From Pseudomonas massiliensis (GTDB lineage Bacteria > Pseudomonadota > Gammaproteobacteria > Pseudomonadales > Pseudomonadaceae): DNA of 64,000 nt. A model generated the notes under the pieces. That model was not told the origin of the DNA. It made no database searches and saw only the letters and a program-made list of their open reading frames with translations. Numbering within the stretch: the first letter of the stretch is position 1; each line of letters starts with the position of its first letter. The stretch spans positions 62,001 through 126,000 of the forward strand of contig NZ_CCYK01000005.1 of the NCBI RefSeq assembly GCF_000826105.1, written 5' to 3'. The position numbers and the translations under genes were made by a program. Positions 1 through 9,281 of this stretch are shown in pieces.

Positions 1-14
1 ACCTGGGGCGTTGA
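1..14 (+). CDS. urtD: C-terminal tail of a urea ABC transporter ATPase (UrtD), partial
   Basis: The window opens inside a gene. In the frame starting at base 3 the bases read Leu-Gly-Arg-stop, ending at base 14. LivG/UrtD-type ATPases commonly end in a short Tyr-Leu-Gly-Arg-like tail, and urtD normally sits directly before urtE. Only three codons are visible, so the identification depends on context and on that tail. Confidence 0.5.
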
Positions 15-54
15 TCGCGCCAGTCAACTGCCGGTTCATCCATAAGGACAACCC

Positions 55-753
55 ATGCTGCAAGTTTCCGAGCTTCACCAGTATTACGGCGGCAGTCATA
101 TCCTGCGCGGGCTGTCATTCCAGGCGCGCATCGGCGAGGTCACCTGCCTGCTGGGCCGCAATGGCGTGGGCAAGACCACCCTGCTGCGCTGCCTGATGGG
201 CCTGCTACCGGCCAAGGAAGGCAGCGTGCACTGGGAGGGCCAGGCCATTACCCCCTTCAAGCCGCACCAGCGAGTGCAAGCCGGCATCGCCTACGTACCC
301 CAGGGCCGGGAGATCTTCCCGCGCCTGACCGTGGAGGAAAACCTACTGATGGGGCTGTCCCGCTTCCCGGCAGGCCAGGCGCGGCAAGTTCCGGCCTTCA
401 TTTACGAACTCTTCCCGGTATTGCTGGACATGAAGCACCGCCGTGGTGGCGACCTGTCTGGCGGCCAGCAACAGCAGCTGGCCATCGGCCGCGCCCTGGC
501 CAGCCAGCCGCGCCTGCTTATTCTCGATGAGCCTACCGAAGGCATTCAGCCCTCGGTCATCAAGGAAATCGGCGCGGTCATCCGGCGGCTGGCCGCACGA
601 GGCGACATGGCCATTCTGCTGGTGGAGCAGTTCTATGATTTCGCCGCCGAGCTGGCAGATCAGTACCTTGTCATGTCCCGAGGCGAGATCGTGGCCCAGG
701 GCCGCGGGTCGGAGATGGAAGCCAATGGCGTTCGCGGTTTGGTGACGATCTAA
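55..753 (+). CDS. urtE: Urea ABC transporter ATP-binding protein UrtE
   Basis: One of two cytoplasmic ATPases expected to energise uptake of urea through UrtBC. The 232 residues show a Walker A motif (GRNGVGKT, residues 34-41), a Q-loop (PQG, 82-84), the ABC signature LSGGQ (134-138) and Walker B followed by the catalytic Glu (LLILDEP, 154-160). It is the short LivF-like type without an added domain. It could be taken for a livF homologue on sequence alone. Its position 10 bases upstream of ureD, in a run with the urease structural genes, points to urea as substrate. The upstream stretch aaggaca gives a usable ribosome binding site. Confidence 0.9.
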   Translation: MLQVSELHQYYGGSHILRGLSFQARIGEVTCLLGRNGVGKTTLLRCLMGLLPAKEGSVHWEGQAITPFKPHQRVQAGIAYVPQGREIFPRLTVEENLLMGLSRFPAGQARQVPAFIYELFPVLLDMKHRRGGDLSGGQQQQLAIGRALASQPRLLILDEPTEGIQPSVIKEIGAVIRRLAARGDMAILLVEQFYDFAAELADQYLVMSRGEIVAQGRGSEMEANGVRGLVTI

Positions 754-763
754 GCCCGCGCCC

Positions 764-1603
764 ATGAACCTGCCTGCCAATCCCAGCCTGTTCGTTCCCC
801 AGTGGAACGCCGAACTCGACCTGGCCTACGCCCGGGTCGGCGATACCACACGGCCTACGCGGCGCCGTCACCTTGGCCCCCTGCGGGTGCAGAAACACCT
901 CTACCCCGAGGGGCCCGAGGTGTGCCAGCACATCATCATTCACCCCCCGGCCGGCATCGCTGGCGGCGACCGTCTGACCCTGGCGGCCCAGGCCGGTCCG
1001 GGCGCCTGGGCACAGCTCACCAGCCCAGGAGCGGCCAAGTGGTACCGTGCCGAGGTGCCAGCGCGGCAAAGCCTCGAGCTGAGCGTGGCGCCAGGCGCTA
1101 CCCTGGAGTGGCTGCCGCAGGAAACCCTGGTGTTCAGCGGCGCCCAGGCGCACCTGGATGCCCGCATCGACCTGCACGGGGATGCCCGCCTGTGCTACTG
1201 GGACGTGGTCGCACTGGGACGGCCTGCCAGTGGCGAAGCCTTCACCTCGGGCTATTTCCAGGCGGCGCTGGATATTCGCCGCGACGGCGAGCTTATCTGG
1301 CACGAACGCCAGCGCCTGCCGGGGGGCGATCGCCTGCTCCACTCCCCCATAGGCTTGCGCGGGCAGCCCGTGTTCGCCACCCTGATCATCACCGGCCAGG
1401 CCGACCCGGCCTGCCTGGAAGCCTGTCGCGCGTTACCTTGCCAAGGTCAGGGTGATCTTACCCAACTGCCCGGGCTGGTCATCGCCCGCTGCCTGACCGG
1501 CGAGGCCCTGGATGCACGCGACTGGCTGATCCGCCTCTGGCGCCTGCTGCGCCCACAACTTCTAGGCCGGGACGCGGTTCCTCCGCGGATCTGGACCACC
1601 TGA
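764..1603 (+). CDS. ureD: Urease accessory protein UreD
   Basis: Scaffold protein that binds the apo-urease trimer and, with UreF and UreG, helps deliver nickel and CO2 to the UreC active site in the cytoplasm. The 279-residue length is normal. The conserved N-terminal features of the family are present: a VQKxLYPEG-like segment near residue 45, the HPPAG segment, and GGD just after it. It has no catalytic motif, as expected. It lies between urtE and ureA, separated by 10 and 14 bases, so it is almost certainly cotranscribed with both. Its partners ureF and ureG are about 12 kb downstream here rather than adjacent. Confidence 0.93.
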   Translation: MNLPANPSLFVPQWNAELDLAYARVGDTTRPTRRRHLGPLRVQKHLYPEGPEVCQHIIIHPPAGIAGGDRLTLAAQAGPGAWAQLTSPGAAKWYRAEVPARQSLELSVAPGATLEWLPQETLVFSGAQAHLDARIDLHGDARLCYWDVVALGRPASGEAFTSGYFQAALDIRRDGELIWHERQRLPGGDRLLHSPIGLRGQPVFATLIITGQADPACLEACRALPCQGQGDLTQLPGLVIARCLTGEALDARDWLIRLWRLLRPQLLGRDAVPPRIWTT

Positions 1604-1617
1604 CCGAGGTAACGCTC

Positions 1618-1920
1618 ATGGACCTGACGCCCCGAGAGAAAGACAAACTGCTTATCTTCACTGCGGGCCTGGTAGCCGAACGGCGCCTGGCCCGCGGCCT
1701 GAAGCTGAATTACCCCGAGGCCATCGCCTACATCAGCGCCGCCTTGCTCGAGGGCGCGCGCGATGGCCGGACCGTGGCCGACCTGATGCACTTCGGTACC
1801 ACGCTGCTGACCCGAGACCAAGTGATCGAGGGCATTGCCGAGATGATTCCGGAAATCCAGGTCGAAGCCACCTTCCCCGACGGGACCAAGCTGGTCACCG
1901 TGCATCAGCCGATCGCCTGA
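1618..1920 (+). CDS. ureA: Urease gamma subunit
   Basis: Smallest structural subunit of the nickel enzyme that hydrolyses urea to ammonia and carbamate. It has exactly 100 residues, the usual length for a separate gamma subunit (not fused to beta as in Helicobacter). It begins [11 protein letters not shown], shows the family's [11 protein letters not shown] segment near residue 25, and ends VTVHQPIA. It is 14 bases after ureD and 9 bases before a GNAT gene. ureA and ureB are therefore not adjacent: two acetyltransferase genes lie between them. Confidence 0.97.
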   Translation: MDLTPREKDKLLIFTAGLVAERRLARGLKLNYPEAIAYISAALLEGARDGRTVADLMHFGTTLLTRDQVIEGIAEMIPEIQVEATFPDGTKLVTVHQPIA

Positions 1921-1929
1921 GAGCCGACA

Positions 1930-2451
1930 ATGACCATTGAAATTCGCGATGCCTCGCCAGCGGACCTGCCTGGCATCCTCGAGATCTACAACGACGCGGT
2001 AGCCAATACCACGGCGATCTGGAACGAACAATCCGTGGACCTGGCCAACCGCCAGGCCTGGTACGACCTACGCCAACAGCAGCGTTATCCGATCCTCGTC
2101 GCGGTCAGCGAAGGCCAGGTATTGGGCTACGCGTCCTTCGGTGACTGGCGGCCATTCGAAGGCTTCCGCCACACGGTGGAAAACTCGGTGTATGTGCGCG
2201 ACGGCCAGCGCGGCCTCGGGCTCGGGGCGAAGCTACTCGCTCCCTTGCTCGAGCGCGCCCGGGCCTGCGGCAAGCATGTGGTGGTCGCCGCGATCGAAAG
2301 CGGCAACCAGTCCTCGATACGTTTGCACCAGCGTCATGGCTTCCAGGTTACCGGCCAGATGCCACAGGTCGGCGTGAAGTTTGGCCGCTGGCTGGACCTG
2401 ACCTTCATGCAATGCATTCTCAATCCAGGTGCCTGCCCGCCTCAGGAGTAA
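1930..2451 (+). CDS. GNAT acetyltransferase of the phosphinothricin / methionine sulfoximine type
   Basis: A 173-residue GNAT N-acetyltransferase. It begins IEIRDASPADLPGILEIYND and carries an acetyl-CoA loop of the R/QxxGxG kind (GQRGLGLGAKLL, near residue 100), a YASFGDWRPFEGF segment and a GFQVTGQ C-terminal part. This is the pattern of phosphinothricin acetyltransferase (Pat/bar-like). From memory, the P. aeruginosa protein at the same place (PA4866) acetylates methionine sulfone and sulfoximine. The likely role is to acetylate glutamine-analogue inhibitors of glutamine synthetase. It sits inside the urease structural genes, between ureA and a second GNAT gene, and is presumably cotranscribed with them. 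Confidence 0.85.
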   Translation: MTIEIRDASPADLPGILEIYNDAVANTTAIWNEQSVDLANRQAWYDLRQQQRYPILVAVSEGQVLGYASFGDWRPFEGFRHTVENSVYVRDGQRGLGLGAKLLAPLLERARACGKHVVVAAIESGNQSSIRLHQRHGFQVTGQMPQVGVKFGRWLDLTFMQCILNPGACPPQE

Positions 2452-2454
2452 GCC

Positions 2455-2991
2455 ATGAACCCTGCCCAGCTGCGCCGCGTCACGCTCGAGAGTTTTGCCC
2501 ATTACCGCCCCGGCCTGGTGGAGCTGCTGCTCGACGCCGTAGCCGACGGTGCCTCTATCGGTTTCCTGAACGACCTGGACAGCGCGGCGGCCACGGATTA
2601 CTTCAATTCGCTGTCTGTCGAGATCAGCCAGGGTGACCGCTTGCTCTGGGTGGTGGTGAAGAACGAAGCAGTGGTCGCCAGCGTCCAGCTGGCGCTGTGC
2701 CAGAAACCCAACGGGCGCAATCGTGCCGAAGTCCAGAAACTGCTGGTGCGCACCGATTGCCGGCGCCATGGCCTGGGCAGCCAATTGATGACCGCGCTGG
2801 AAAGCGAGGCTCGCCACCTCAAGCGGGGACTGCTGTTCCTCGATACCGAAACCGGCTCGCCAGCCGAGGACTTCTATCAGGGGCTCGGCTACCAGCGCGC
2901 TGGCCAGATCCCCGACTACGCCTGTTCTCCGGACGGCACCTACCGCCCCACTTCGCTCTATTTCAAGCTCCTGCAAGGACCACGCTCATGA
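2455..2991 (+). CDS. GNAT acetyltransferase resembling tabtoxin resistance protein (TTR)
   Basis: A 178-residue GNAT protein beginning [18 protein letters not shown]. It contains [18 protein letters not shown] followed by the acetyl-CoA loop RRHGLGSQL (about residues 95-115). I recall a very similar beginning and central segment in the P. syringae tabtoxin resistance acetyltransferase, which inactivates tabtoxinine-beta-lactam, another glutamine synthetase inhibitor. It starts 3 bases after the preceding GNAT gene stops and overlaps the ureB start by 4 bases (ATGA), so translation is probably coupled. The substrate is inferred from resemblance only; other small amino-acid analogues are possible. 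Confidence 0.75.
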   Translation: MNPAQLRRVTLESFAHYRPGLVELLLDAVADGASIGFLNDLDSAAATDYFNSLSVEISQGDRLLWVVVKNEAVVASVQLALCQKPNGRNRAEVQKLLVRTDCRRHGLGSQLMTALESEARHLKRGLLFLDTETGSPAEDFYQGLGYQRAGQIPDYACSPDGTYRPTSLYFKLLQGPRS

Positions 2992-3293
2992 TTCCTGGCC
3001 AATACCGCATCGAGGCGGGCGAGATTGAACTCAATGTGGGCCGTCGCACCCTCAGCTTGCGAGTCGCCAACCAAGGCGACCGTCCCATTCAGGTAGGCTC
3101 GCATTTCCACTTCTTCGAAACCAACGACGCGCTGGCTTTCGACCGTGATGCCAGCCGCGGCATGCGCCTGAACATCCCCGCCGGCACCGCTGTACGTTTC
3201 GAACCTGGGCAAAGCCGGGAAGTCGAGCTGGTGGAGTTGGCTGGCCTGCGCCGGGTATACGGCTTTGCCGCACGGGTAATGGGCGACCTTTGA
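2988..3293 (+). CDS. ureB: Urease beta subunit
   Basis: Structural subunit of urease, 101 residues, beginning [16 protein letters not shown] and containing the conserved beta-strand core with [12 protein letters not shown] and the RFEPGQ segment. The ATG at 2988 overlaps the stop of the upstream TTR-like gene (ATGA). I prefer this start because the sequence in front of it in the same frame lacks family resemblance and is only the other frame of the upstream gene. An 87-base gap with a short tandem repeat separates it from ureC. Confidence 0.95.
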   Translation: MIPGQYRIEAGEIELNVGRRTLSLRVANQGDRPIQVGSHFHFFETNDALAFDRDASRGMRLNIPAGTAVRFEPGQSREVELVELAGLRRVYGFAARVMGDL

Positions 3294-3377
3294 GCGGCAA
3301 GCTGCAAGCGACGAACTTGTTAAAACCTGAAGCTTGAGGCTTGAGGCTTGCGGCCCGAAGGTCGCCTCCAAGGAGCG
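3294..3377. repeat. Short repeat-bearing gap between ureB and ureC
   Basis: The gap begins GCGGCAAGCTGCAAGC (3294-3309). Further on it has three tandem copies of a 7-base unit (GCTTGAG, GCTTGAG, GCTTGCG; 3332-3352). The 5' segment is roughly the reverse complement of the 3' segment, so the transcript could fold into an imperfect stem. It resembles the small dispersed intergenic repeats common in Pseudomonas. No gene is seen in it; the ureC ribosome binding site lies at its end (3370-3375). Confidence 0.55.
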
Positions 3378-3380
3378 ATG

Positions 3381-5081
3381 ATGAAGATAAGCAAACAGGC
3401 CTATGCCGACATGTTCGGCCCCACCGTGGGCGACCGGGTGCGCCTGGCTGATACCGAGCTGTGGATCGAGGTCGAAAAGGACTTTACCGTCTATGGCGAG
3501 GAAGTGAAGTTCGGCGGGGGCAAGGTCATTCGCGATGGCATGGGCCAGGGGCAGCTTCTGGCAGCCGAGGTGGCTGACACGGTGATCACCAATGCCCTGG
3601 TGCTGGACCACTGGGGCATCGTCAAGGCGGACGTTGCGCTGAAGAACGGCCGCATTGCCGCTATCGGCAAGGCCGGCAACCCGGATATCCAGCCGGGGGT
3701 TACCATCGCCTTGGGCGCCAGTACCGAAGTGATCGCCGGGGAAGGCATGATTCTCACCGCGGGCGGGATCGATACCCACATCCATTTCATCTGCCCGCAA
3801 CAGATCGAGGAAGCCCTGATGAGCGGGGTGACCACCATGATCGGTGGCGGCACCGGTCCGGCGACCGGCACCAATGCCACCACCTGCACGCCGGGCCCTT
3901 GGCATATGGCGCGGATGCTCCAGGCTGCGGACGCCTTTCCCATGAACTTGGGCTTCACCGGCAAGGGCAACGCCAGCTTGCCTGGCCCTTTGATCGAGCA
4001 GGTAGAAGCCGGGGCGATCGGCCTGAAACTGCATGAAGACTGGGGTACCACGCCAGCGGCCATCGACAACTGCCTTGCCGTGGCCGACCAGTACGACGTG
4101 CAGGTGGCGATCCATACCGATACCTTGAATGAATCCGGCTTCGTGGAAACCACCCTGGGCGCGTTCAAAGGCCGCACCATCCATACCTACCACACCGAAG
4201 GTGCCGGGGGCGGCCATGCGCCCGACATCATCAAGGCGTGCGGGCTACCCAATGTCTTGCCCAGTTCCACCAACCCGACCCGGCCTTTCACGCGCAACAC
4301 CATCGACGAACACCTCGACATGCTGATGGTGTGCCATCACCTGGACCCGAGCATCGCCGAGGACGTGGCCTTCGCCGAAAGCCGCATTCGCCGGGAAACC
4401 ATCGCCGCCGAAGACATTCTCCATGACCTGGGCGCTTTTTCGATGATCAGCTCCGACAGCCAGGCCATGGGGCGAGTTGGGGAGGTGATCACCCGCACCT
4501 GGCAAACCGCTGACAAGATGCGCAGGCAACGCGGCCCGCTGCCGGAAGACAGCGACCGCAACGACAATTTCCGTGCGCGCCGCTACATAGCCAAATACAC
4601 CATCAACCCGGCCATCACCCACGGCATCAGCCACGAAGTGGGCTCCATCGAAGTGGGCAAGCTGGCGGATCTGGTGCTATGGCGTCCGGCATTCTTCGGA
4701 GTCAAGCCCAGCCTGATTCTCAAGGGAGGCGCCATTGCCGCGAGCCTGATGGGTGATGCCAATGCCTCCATTCCCACGCCGCAGCCAGTGCATTACCGCC
4801 CCATGTTCGCCAGCTATGGTGGCGCGCGCCATGCCACCAGCCTGACCTTCATCAGCCAGGCTGCGCTGGCCGCTGGCGTACCTGAACGGCTGGGCCTGAA
4901 GAAAGCCATAGGGGTGGTCAAAGGCTGCCGCGGCGTCACCAAGGCGGACCTGATACACAATAGCTACCAGCCTGTGATCGACGTCGACCCCCAGACCTAC
5001 CAGGTCAAGGCCGACGGCGTGCTGCTATGGTGCGAACCCGCCGATGAACTGCCCATGGCGCAGCGGTATTTCCTGTTCTAG
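3381..5081 (+). CDS. ureC: Urease alpha (catalytic) subunit
   Basis: Catalytic subunit of urease, 566 residues from this start. The metal and catalytic residues are all visible: THIHFI (His133, His135), the Lys carbamylated between the two nickels in GLKLHED (Lys216), His245 in VAIHTD, His271 in TYHTEG, the mobile-flap VCHH (Cys318 to His320), and Asp359 in SSDSQ. I chose the ATG at 3381, not the one at 3378 or 3348. The ribosome binding site AAGGAG (3370-3375) gives it a 5-base spacer, and [18 protein letters not shown] is the family's usual opening. Nickel insertion requires UreDEFG, encoded on both sides. Confidence 0.97.
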   Translation: MKISKQAYADMFGPTVGDRVRLADTELWIEVEKDFTVYGEEVKFGGGKVIRDGMGQGQLLAAEVADTVITNALVLDHWGIVKADVALKNGRIAAIGKAGNPDIQPGVTIALGASTEVIAGEGMILTAGGIDTHIHFICPQQIEEALMSGVTTMIGGGTGPATGTNATTCTPGPWHMARMLQAADAFPMNLGFTGKGNASLPGPLIEQVEAGAIGLKLHEDWGTTPAAIDNCLAVADQYDVQVAIHTDTLNESGFVETTLGAFKGRTIHTYHTEGAGGGHAPDIIKACGLPNVLPSSTNPTRPFTRNTIDEHLDMLMVCHHLDPSIAEDVAFAESRIRRETIAAEDILHDLGAFSMISSDSQAMGRVGEVITRTWQTADKMRRQRGPLPEDSDRNDNFRARRYIAKYTINPAITHGISHEVGSIEVGKLADLVLWRPAFFGVKPSLILKGGAIAASLMGDANASIPTPQPVHYRPMFASYGGARHATSLTFISQAALAAGVPERLGLKKAIGVVKGCRGVTKADLIHNSYQPVIDVDPQTYQVKADGVLLWCEPADELPMAQRYFLF

Positions 5082-5175
5082 TGGCCCCGTAGCAGCCCGC
5101 CTTGGTGGCGACCGGGTATGACGTGGTGTAACCGGGTGTGATGAAGTGTCAGACCTGATCGCGGCCAAGGCCGGC

Positions 5176-6117
5176 TTACAGGCCAGCGCGCGGGTCGAAG
5201 GCTGCCCGGTGGGCCAGCTTGTCCCAGAGTTCCCGGGTGGCATCGTTGCTCGGCGGCATCACCACCTTGAGCATTACCAACAGGTCTCCCCGGCCGCCGC
5301 CCTTGATCGGCAAGCCATTGTCCTTCACCCGCAGGCGTTGGCCGTTCTGGCTGTCCGGGCGAACGGTAAGGTTGATTCGCCCGCCGAGGGTCGGCACCTG
5401 TACCTTCGCTCCCAGTGCCAGCTCCCAAGGGGCCACCGGCACTTCCACCACCAGGTCATGGCCTTCGACCGTGAAGCGAGGGTGCGGCGCGAAGCGGATG
5501 GTCATGTACAGGTCCCCAGGTTCGCCGCCGGCGTGGCCGGGGCCGCCTTGGCCCTTGAGGCGCACCCGCTCGCCATCGGTTACCCCGGCCGGAATCCGCA
5601 CATTCAGGGTTTTGGTTGCGTTGCCCGTGGGATGCCCGGCAGCGTTGTACTGAGGTACACGGAAGCTGACTTGCTTGGAGTCGCCTGAAAGGAGCTCCTC
5701 AAGGAACAGCGCCAGTTCCAGCTCCACGTCCTTGCCGCGCCGGCTCGTATTGCGCGCTGACCCGCGCGCACTGCCGAAGGGATTGCCGGCGCGACTCTGG
5801 TTGCCGAAGATGGCGCTGAAGAAGTCCGAAAAATCTCCGTTTTCCTGGCCAAAGCCGCCACCGCCATAACCCGGCGGCGCCTGGAAGGGACGCCCATGCA
5901 CGCCGTACTTGCGCAGCTCATCGTACTCGGCGCGCTTCTCGGGGTTGCTCAGCACATCGTAGGCCTCCGAAGCCTCCTTGAACTGGGCTTCTGCGTTCGG
6001 CTCCTTGCTCACATCGGGGTGGTACTTGCGGGCAAGCTTGCGGTAAGCGGCCTTTATGATCTTTTCGTCCGCCCCTGGCTCTACCCCAAGCACCTTGTAG
6101 TAGTCTTTGAAATCCAT
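5176..6117 (-). CDS. cbpA: Curved DNA-binding protein / DnaJ-like co-chaperone CbpA
   Basis: DnaJ-family (type II) co-chaperone expected to stimulate DnaK and to bind curved DNA. The 313 residues show an N-terminal J domain beginning [14 protein letters not shown] with the essential HPD at 33-35. A Gly/Phe-rich linker ([18 protein letters not shown]) follows, then the two C-terminal beta domains containing [14 protein letters not shown] and [15 protein letters not shown]. No cysteine-rich zinc domain is present, which separates it from DnaJ. The start at 6117 is where the J domain begins; a 44-residue in-frame extension upstream shows no family resemblance. It converges on ureC and is divergent from the Hsp70-like gene at 6341. 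I see no cbpM beside it. Confidence 0.92.
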   Translation of the reverse strand: MDFKDYYKVLGVEPGADEKIIKAAYRKLARKYHPDVSKEPNAEAQFKEASEAYDVLSNPEKRAEYDELRKYGVHGRPFQAPPGYGGGGFGQENGDFSDFFSAIFGNQSRAGNPFGSARGSARNTSRRGKDVELELALFLEELLSGDSKQVSFRVPQYNAAGHPTGNATKTLNVRIPAGVTDGERVRLKGQGGPGHAGGEPGDLYMTIRFAPHPRFTVEGHDLVVEVPVAPWELALGAKVQVPTLGGRINLTVRPDSQNGQRLRVKDNGLPIKGGGRGDLLVMLKVVMPPSNDATRELWDKLAHRAAFDPRAGL

Positions 6118-6340
6118 CTGTAGGTACCACCTGAAAAGAGAAAAACGCGAGGCCGCCCCTGTATGAAGACACTGTCTGTCATGACGCAGCCAGGAGCAAA
6201 TGTTCGCGTGGTAATGCCTTCTAGATTGGGGCCACAGGCATGCTTTCAAGTGAGGCGGTGGAAAAATCCGTCACCCTGCTCTTCGGTTCGGTCGCGCCCT
6301 GACATACACTGCGCGGCCGTTTTTTCTCCAGGGCCGATAC

Positions 6341-7606
6341 ATGACCACCGCTCCCTTCGCTCGCGCCTGCGGCATCGACTTCGGTACGTCCAATTCCACC
6401 GTAGGCTGGTACCGCCCCGGCGAGCAAACCCTGCTGCCGCTGGAGGATGGCAAGATCACCCTGCCCTCGGTGGTGTTCTTCAATGCCGAAGAGCGCCGGC
6501 CCGTCTATGGCCGCCTTGCCTTGAAAGAATATCTGGACGGCTACGAGGGACGCCTGATGCGATCCCTGAAAAGCCTGCTCGGTTCCCGCCTGATCAAACA
6601 CGATACCAGCGTGCTTGGCAGCGCCCTGCCATTCAAGGACCTGCTGGGCCTGTTCATCGCCCAGCTCAAACAGCGGGCCGAGAACGCGGGCGGCCGTGAT
6701 TTCGACCAAGTGGTGCTAGGCCGGCCCGTCTTCTTCGTGGACGATGATGCCATCGCGGACCAGGAAGCCGAAGACACGCTCGCGGCGGTAGCGCGCAAGC
6801 TTGGGTTCAAGGACGTCTCCTTCCAGTACGAGCCCATTGCCGCCGCGTTCGACTACGAGGCAGGCATCGAGCGGGAAGAGCTGGTTCTGATCGTCGACAT
6901 CGGCGGCGGTACTTCCGACTTTTCCCTGGTACGCCTGGCACCGGAGCGTCGCGCCCTCACCGAGCGAGAGCAGGACATCCTGGCCACTGGCGGCGTGCAC
7001 GTGGGCGGTACCGACTTTGACAAACACCTGAGCCTGCAAGGCGTCATGCCGCTGTTTGGCTACGGCAGCCGGATGAAAAGCCAGGCGCTGATGCCCACCA
7101 GCTATCACCTGAGCCTGGCGACCTGGCACACGATCAACTCGGTGTACTCGCAAAAATCTCAGCTGGCCTTGGCCAATATGCGCTACGACATAGAAGACAC
7201 CCTCGGCATCGACAGGCTGTTCCGCCTGATCGAGCAGCGGGCCGGCCACTGGCTGGCCATGGAAGTCGAGGAAACCAAGATCCAGCTGACCGATGCGCCA
7301 ACCCGCCTGTTGAACCTGGATCGTATCGAGCCCGGCCTGAGCGTGGACCTGACCCGCGCGTTATTCGAAAGCGCCATCGAAGGCTTGCTGCAGCGGGTAC
7401 ATGCCAGTGTCAACGAAACCTTGGCACGCGCCGGCATTCGTGAAGATCAGGTCGATACAGTGTTCTTCACCGGCGGCTCCAGCGGCATTCCCGCTCTTCG
7501 GGACAGCGTGGCGGCCATGCTGCCCAATGCTCGCCACGTTGAGGGCAATCGCTTCGGTAGCATTGGAAGCGGGTTGGCGATCGAGGCATGGCGCCGCTAC
7601 GGATAA
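6341..7606 (+). CDS. yegD: Hsp70-family ATPase of the YegD type
   Basis: A 421-residue protein with the actin/Hsp70 nucleotide-binding fold. Phosphate-1 motif IDFGTSNST lies at about 13-21, phosphate-2 IVDIGGGTSDFS near 185-197, and the adenosine motif FFTGGSSGIP near 376-385. It ends soon after the ATPase domain, so the C-terminal peptide-binding domain of DnaK is absent, as in E. coli YegD. Its clients are not known. It is transcribed away from the J-domain gene cbpA with a 223-base gap between them; that pairing suggests, but does not show, a functional link. Confidence 0.85.
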   Translation: MTTAPFARACGIDFGTSNSTVGWYRPGEQTLLPLEDGKITLPSVVFFNAEERRPVYGRLALKEYLDGYEGRLMRSLKSLLGSRLIKHDTSVLGSALPFKDLLGLFIAQLKQRAENAGGRDFDQVVLGRPVFFVDDDAIADQEAEDTLAAVARKLGFKDVSFQYEPIAAAFDYEAGIEREELVLIVDIGGGTSDFSLVRLAPERRALTEREQDILATGGVHVGGTDFDKHLSLQGVMPLFGYGSRMKSQALMPTSYHLSLATWHTINSVYSQKSQLALANMRYDIEDTLGIDRLFRLIEQRAGHWLAMEVEETKIQLTDAPTRLLNLDRIEPGLSVDLTRALFESAIEGLLQRVHASVNETLARAGIREDQVDTVFFTGGSSGIPALRDSVAAMLPNARHVEGNRFGSIGSGLAIEAWRRYG

Positions 7607-7619
7607 CGGCAGGCACAAC

Positions 7620-8630
7620 CTACACCAGCCCTGCCTCACGCAGTTCGCTTTTCAGATACGCATAGTAGATCGGCCCGGCGACTACGCCGGGCAGGCCGAA
7701 CGCTGCCTCGAACACCAGCATGGCCAGCAGCAGTTCCCAGGATTTGGCGCTAATCTGCCCGCCCACGATACGGGCATTGAGGAAGTATTCCACCTTGTGG
7801 ATAAGAATCAGGTAACCCAGGGCCCCCACGGCGACCCAGACTGACAATGACAGACCAACGATGGTGATCAGCGTGTTGGACATAAGGTTGCCGATCACCG
7901 GCAACAGGCCCAGCAGGAAGGTCAACACGATCAAGGTCTTGGTCAGCGGCAGCTTTATCCCCAGCAGCGGCAGCACCACGGCCAGGAAAACCCCGGTAAA
8001 GGCAGTGTTGAGCAGGGAAATCTTGATCTGGGCGAACACGATATTGCGGAACGCTTGCACCAATAGGGTCAGACGCTGATAGAGCGCCGCGGCCAAGGGC
8101 TGGCGAGCAGTCTCGTCCGACGCGCGTTGCAGTGCAATGATGGCGCCGAGCACCATGCCGATCAGCAAGGTCACGAAGGTGTGCACCGCATCCTTGCCCA
8201 TCAGTTGCAGGTCGCTGACATGCTTGCCTAGCCAGGCGCCGATGGCCACCCGGAACTCAGCCGCGCTGGTGGGCAGGTAGGCGTCGATCGCCGGAGGCAG
8301 CTGCCCCCGGGCACGGTCTACCACGGTCATGAACTTGTCCAGGCTCGCGCCAGGGTTTTCAACCTCATGCAAGACCAGGCTGAACGCGCCAAAGAAAATC
8401 AGCGCCAACGCGCTGACCACCAGGGTGCCCAGCAGGGCCACCGCCACCCAGCGCGCCCGCGGCCCGGCGATCAGTCGTTGCAGCTGTGGGGTGAGCATGT
8501 TCACCAGTTCGAACACCAGCAGGCCCGCGAGCAGGCTCGGCAACAGGCGCAGCGGCAGAACCATCAGCAAGCCGCCGATAACCAGCACCCAGCTGGCAAT
8601 CAATGCGTGACGAGAAGAAAACGTGGGCAT
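7620..8630 (-). CDS. AI-2E family (PerM-like) membrane permease
   Basis: An inner-membrane protein of 336 residues from the ATG at 8630 (MPTFSSRHALIASWV). It has several long hydrophobic segments at the N terminus (about 9-60) and four or more in the C-terminal half, including FLAVVLPLLGIKLP and a final GLPGVVAGPIYYAYLKSEL. That ending is characteristic of the family, whose members export diverse small solutes; substrate unknown. The open frame continues upstream to 9023, but that part overlaps osmE on the other strand and is not hydrophobic or family-like, so I reject it. It converges with yegD, 13 bases apart. Confidence 0.85.
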   Translation of the reverse strand: MPTFSSRHALIASWVLVIGGLLMVLPLRLLPSLLAGLLVFELVNMLTPQLQRLIAGPRARWVAVALLGTLVVSALALIFFGAFSLVLHEVENPGASLDKFMTVVDRARGQLPPAIDAYLPTSAAEFRVAIGAWLGKHVSDLQLMGKDAVHTFVTLLIGMVLGAIIALQRASDETARQPLAAALYQRLTLLVQAFRNIVFAQIKISLLNTAFTGVFLAVVLPLLGIKLPLTKTLIVLTFLLGLLPVIGNLMSNTLITIVGLSLSVWVAVGALGYLILIHKVEYFLNARIVGGQISAKSWELLLAMLVFEAAFGLPGVVAGPIYYAYLKSELREAGLV

Positions 8631-8805
8631 ACGGCCTCGAACAAACCACCCGGGAGGAAGGGCAGTCTGCCAGTGAACCGCGTCGGCCACCAGCCCGAAC
8701 CGAGGCGGTTGTACAAGGGCCGCCATTTGCATCGGAAAGTCGAACTCTTGCACACAAGCGAAGCTCCAAAACCGTAGCCAGTTCGGCTTTCCCTGGAGCG
8801 ATACC

Positions 8806-9147
8806 ATGTTCAAGCAAACCCTGACCGCTGCATGCGTGCTCGCTGTGCTTGCCGGTTGCCAGACTACCCCGGAAAACCCGGTGGATTTCGTGACGTACCG
8901 CAACGAGCCACTGGTCAAGCAAGTTGAAAAAGGCATGACGATGCAGCAAGTGCGCACCATTGCCGGCCCGCCCTCGACTGTCGTCGAAGGTACCGCCGGC
9001 TCGGCCAACGGCACCTGCAACAACTACATCCTCAACCGTGACGGTGCTCAGCAGGCCTATTATGTGAGCTTCAACAGCGCCGGCCTGGTGGACACTAAAG
9101 GCTTCATGACCTGCGAACAGCGCAAGCAGAACGAACAGGCCAAATGA
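8806..9147 (+). CDS. osmE: Osmotically inducible lipoprotein OsmE-like (SmpA/OmlA fold)
   Basis: A 113-residue secreted lipoprotein. It has a signal peptide with lipobox LAGC (lipidated Cys18), then an SmpA/OmlA-type domain with the segment VEKGMTMQQVRTIAGPPS near residues 43-60. The next residue after the Cys is Gln, not Asp, so outer-membrane sorting is expected. The segment NGTCNNYILNRDG fits the OsmE group recorded at this locus in other pseudomonads. It is preceded by a TGGAG ribosome binding site. Its exact function is unknown; it may be osmotically or stationary-phase induced. Confidence 0.8.
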   Translation: MFKQTLTAACVLAVLAGCQTTPENPVDFVTYRNEPLVKQVEKGMTMQQVRTIAGPPSTVVEGTAGSANGTCNNYILNRDGAQQAYYVSFNSAGLVDTKGFMTCEQRKQNEQAK

Positions 9148-9168
9148 CACGCCCGGCTGTTGCCTCGA

Positions 9169-9203
9169 GGCGGCGTCGGCTGGGCCATGCCCAGGCCGCC
9201 GCC
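9169..9203 (+). terminator. Hairpin downstream of osmE
   Basis: A GC-rich stem GGCGGCG (9169-9175) pairs with CGCCGCC (9197-9203), 22 bases after the osmE stop. No T-run follows, so it may be a 3' stabilising stem rather than a true intrinsic terminator. Confidence 0.35.
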
Positions 9204-9281
9204 TGCTTCTCACCGAGCCCGCCTGGCGCCTGGCGCCAACTATAGAGCGAGCCGGATCACCGTGAACCCTGGAGAACCCTC

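Noticed and set aside
2958..4217. 419-residue frame antisense to ureB and ureC
   Set aside because: It is a shadow of strongly conserved coding sequence in GC-rich DNA; no ribosome binding site and no family resemblance.
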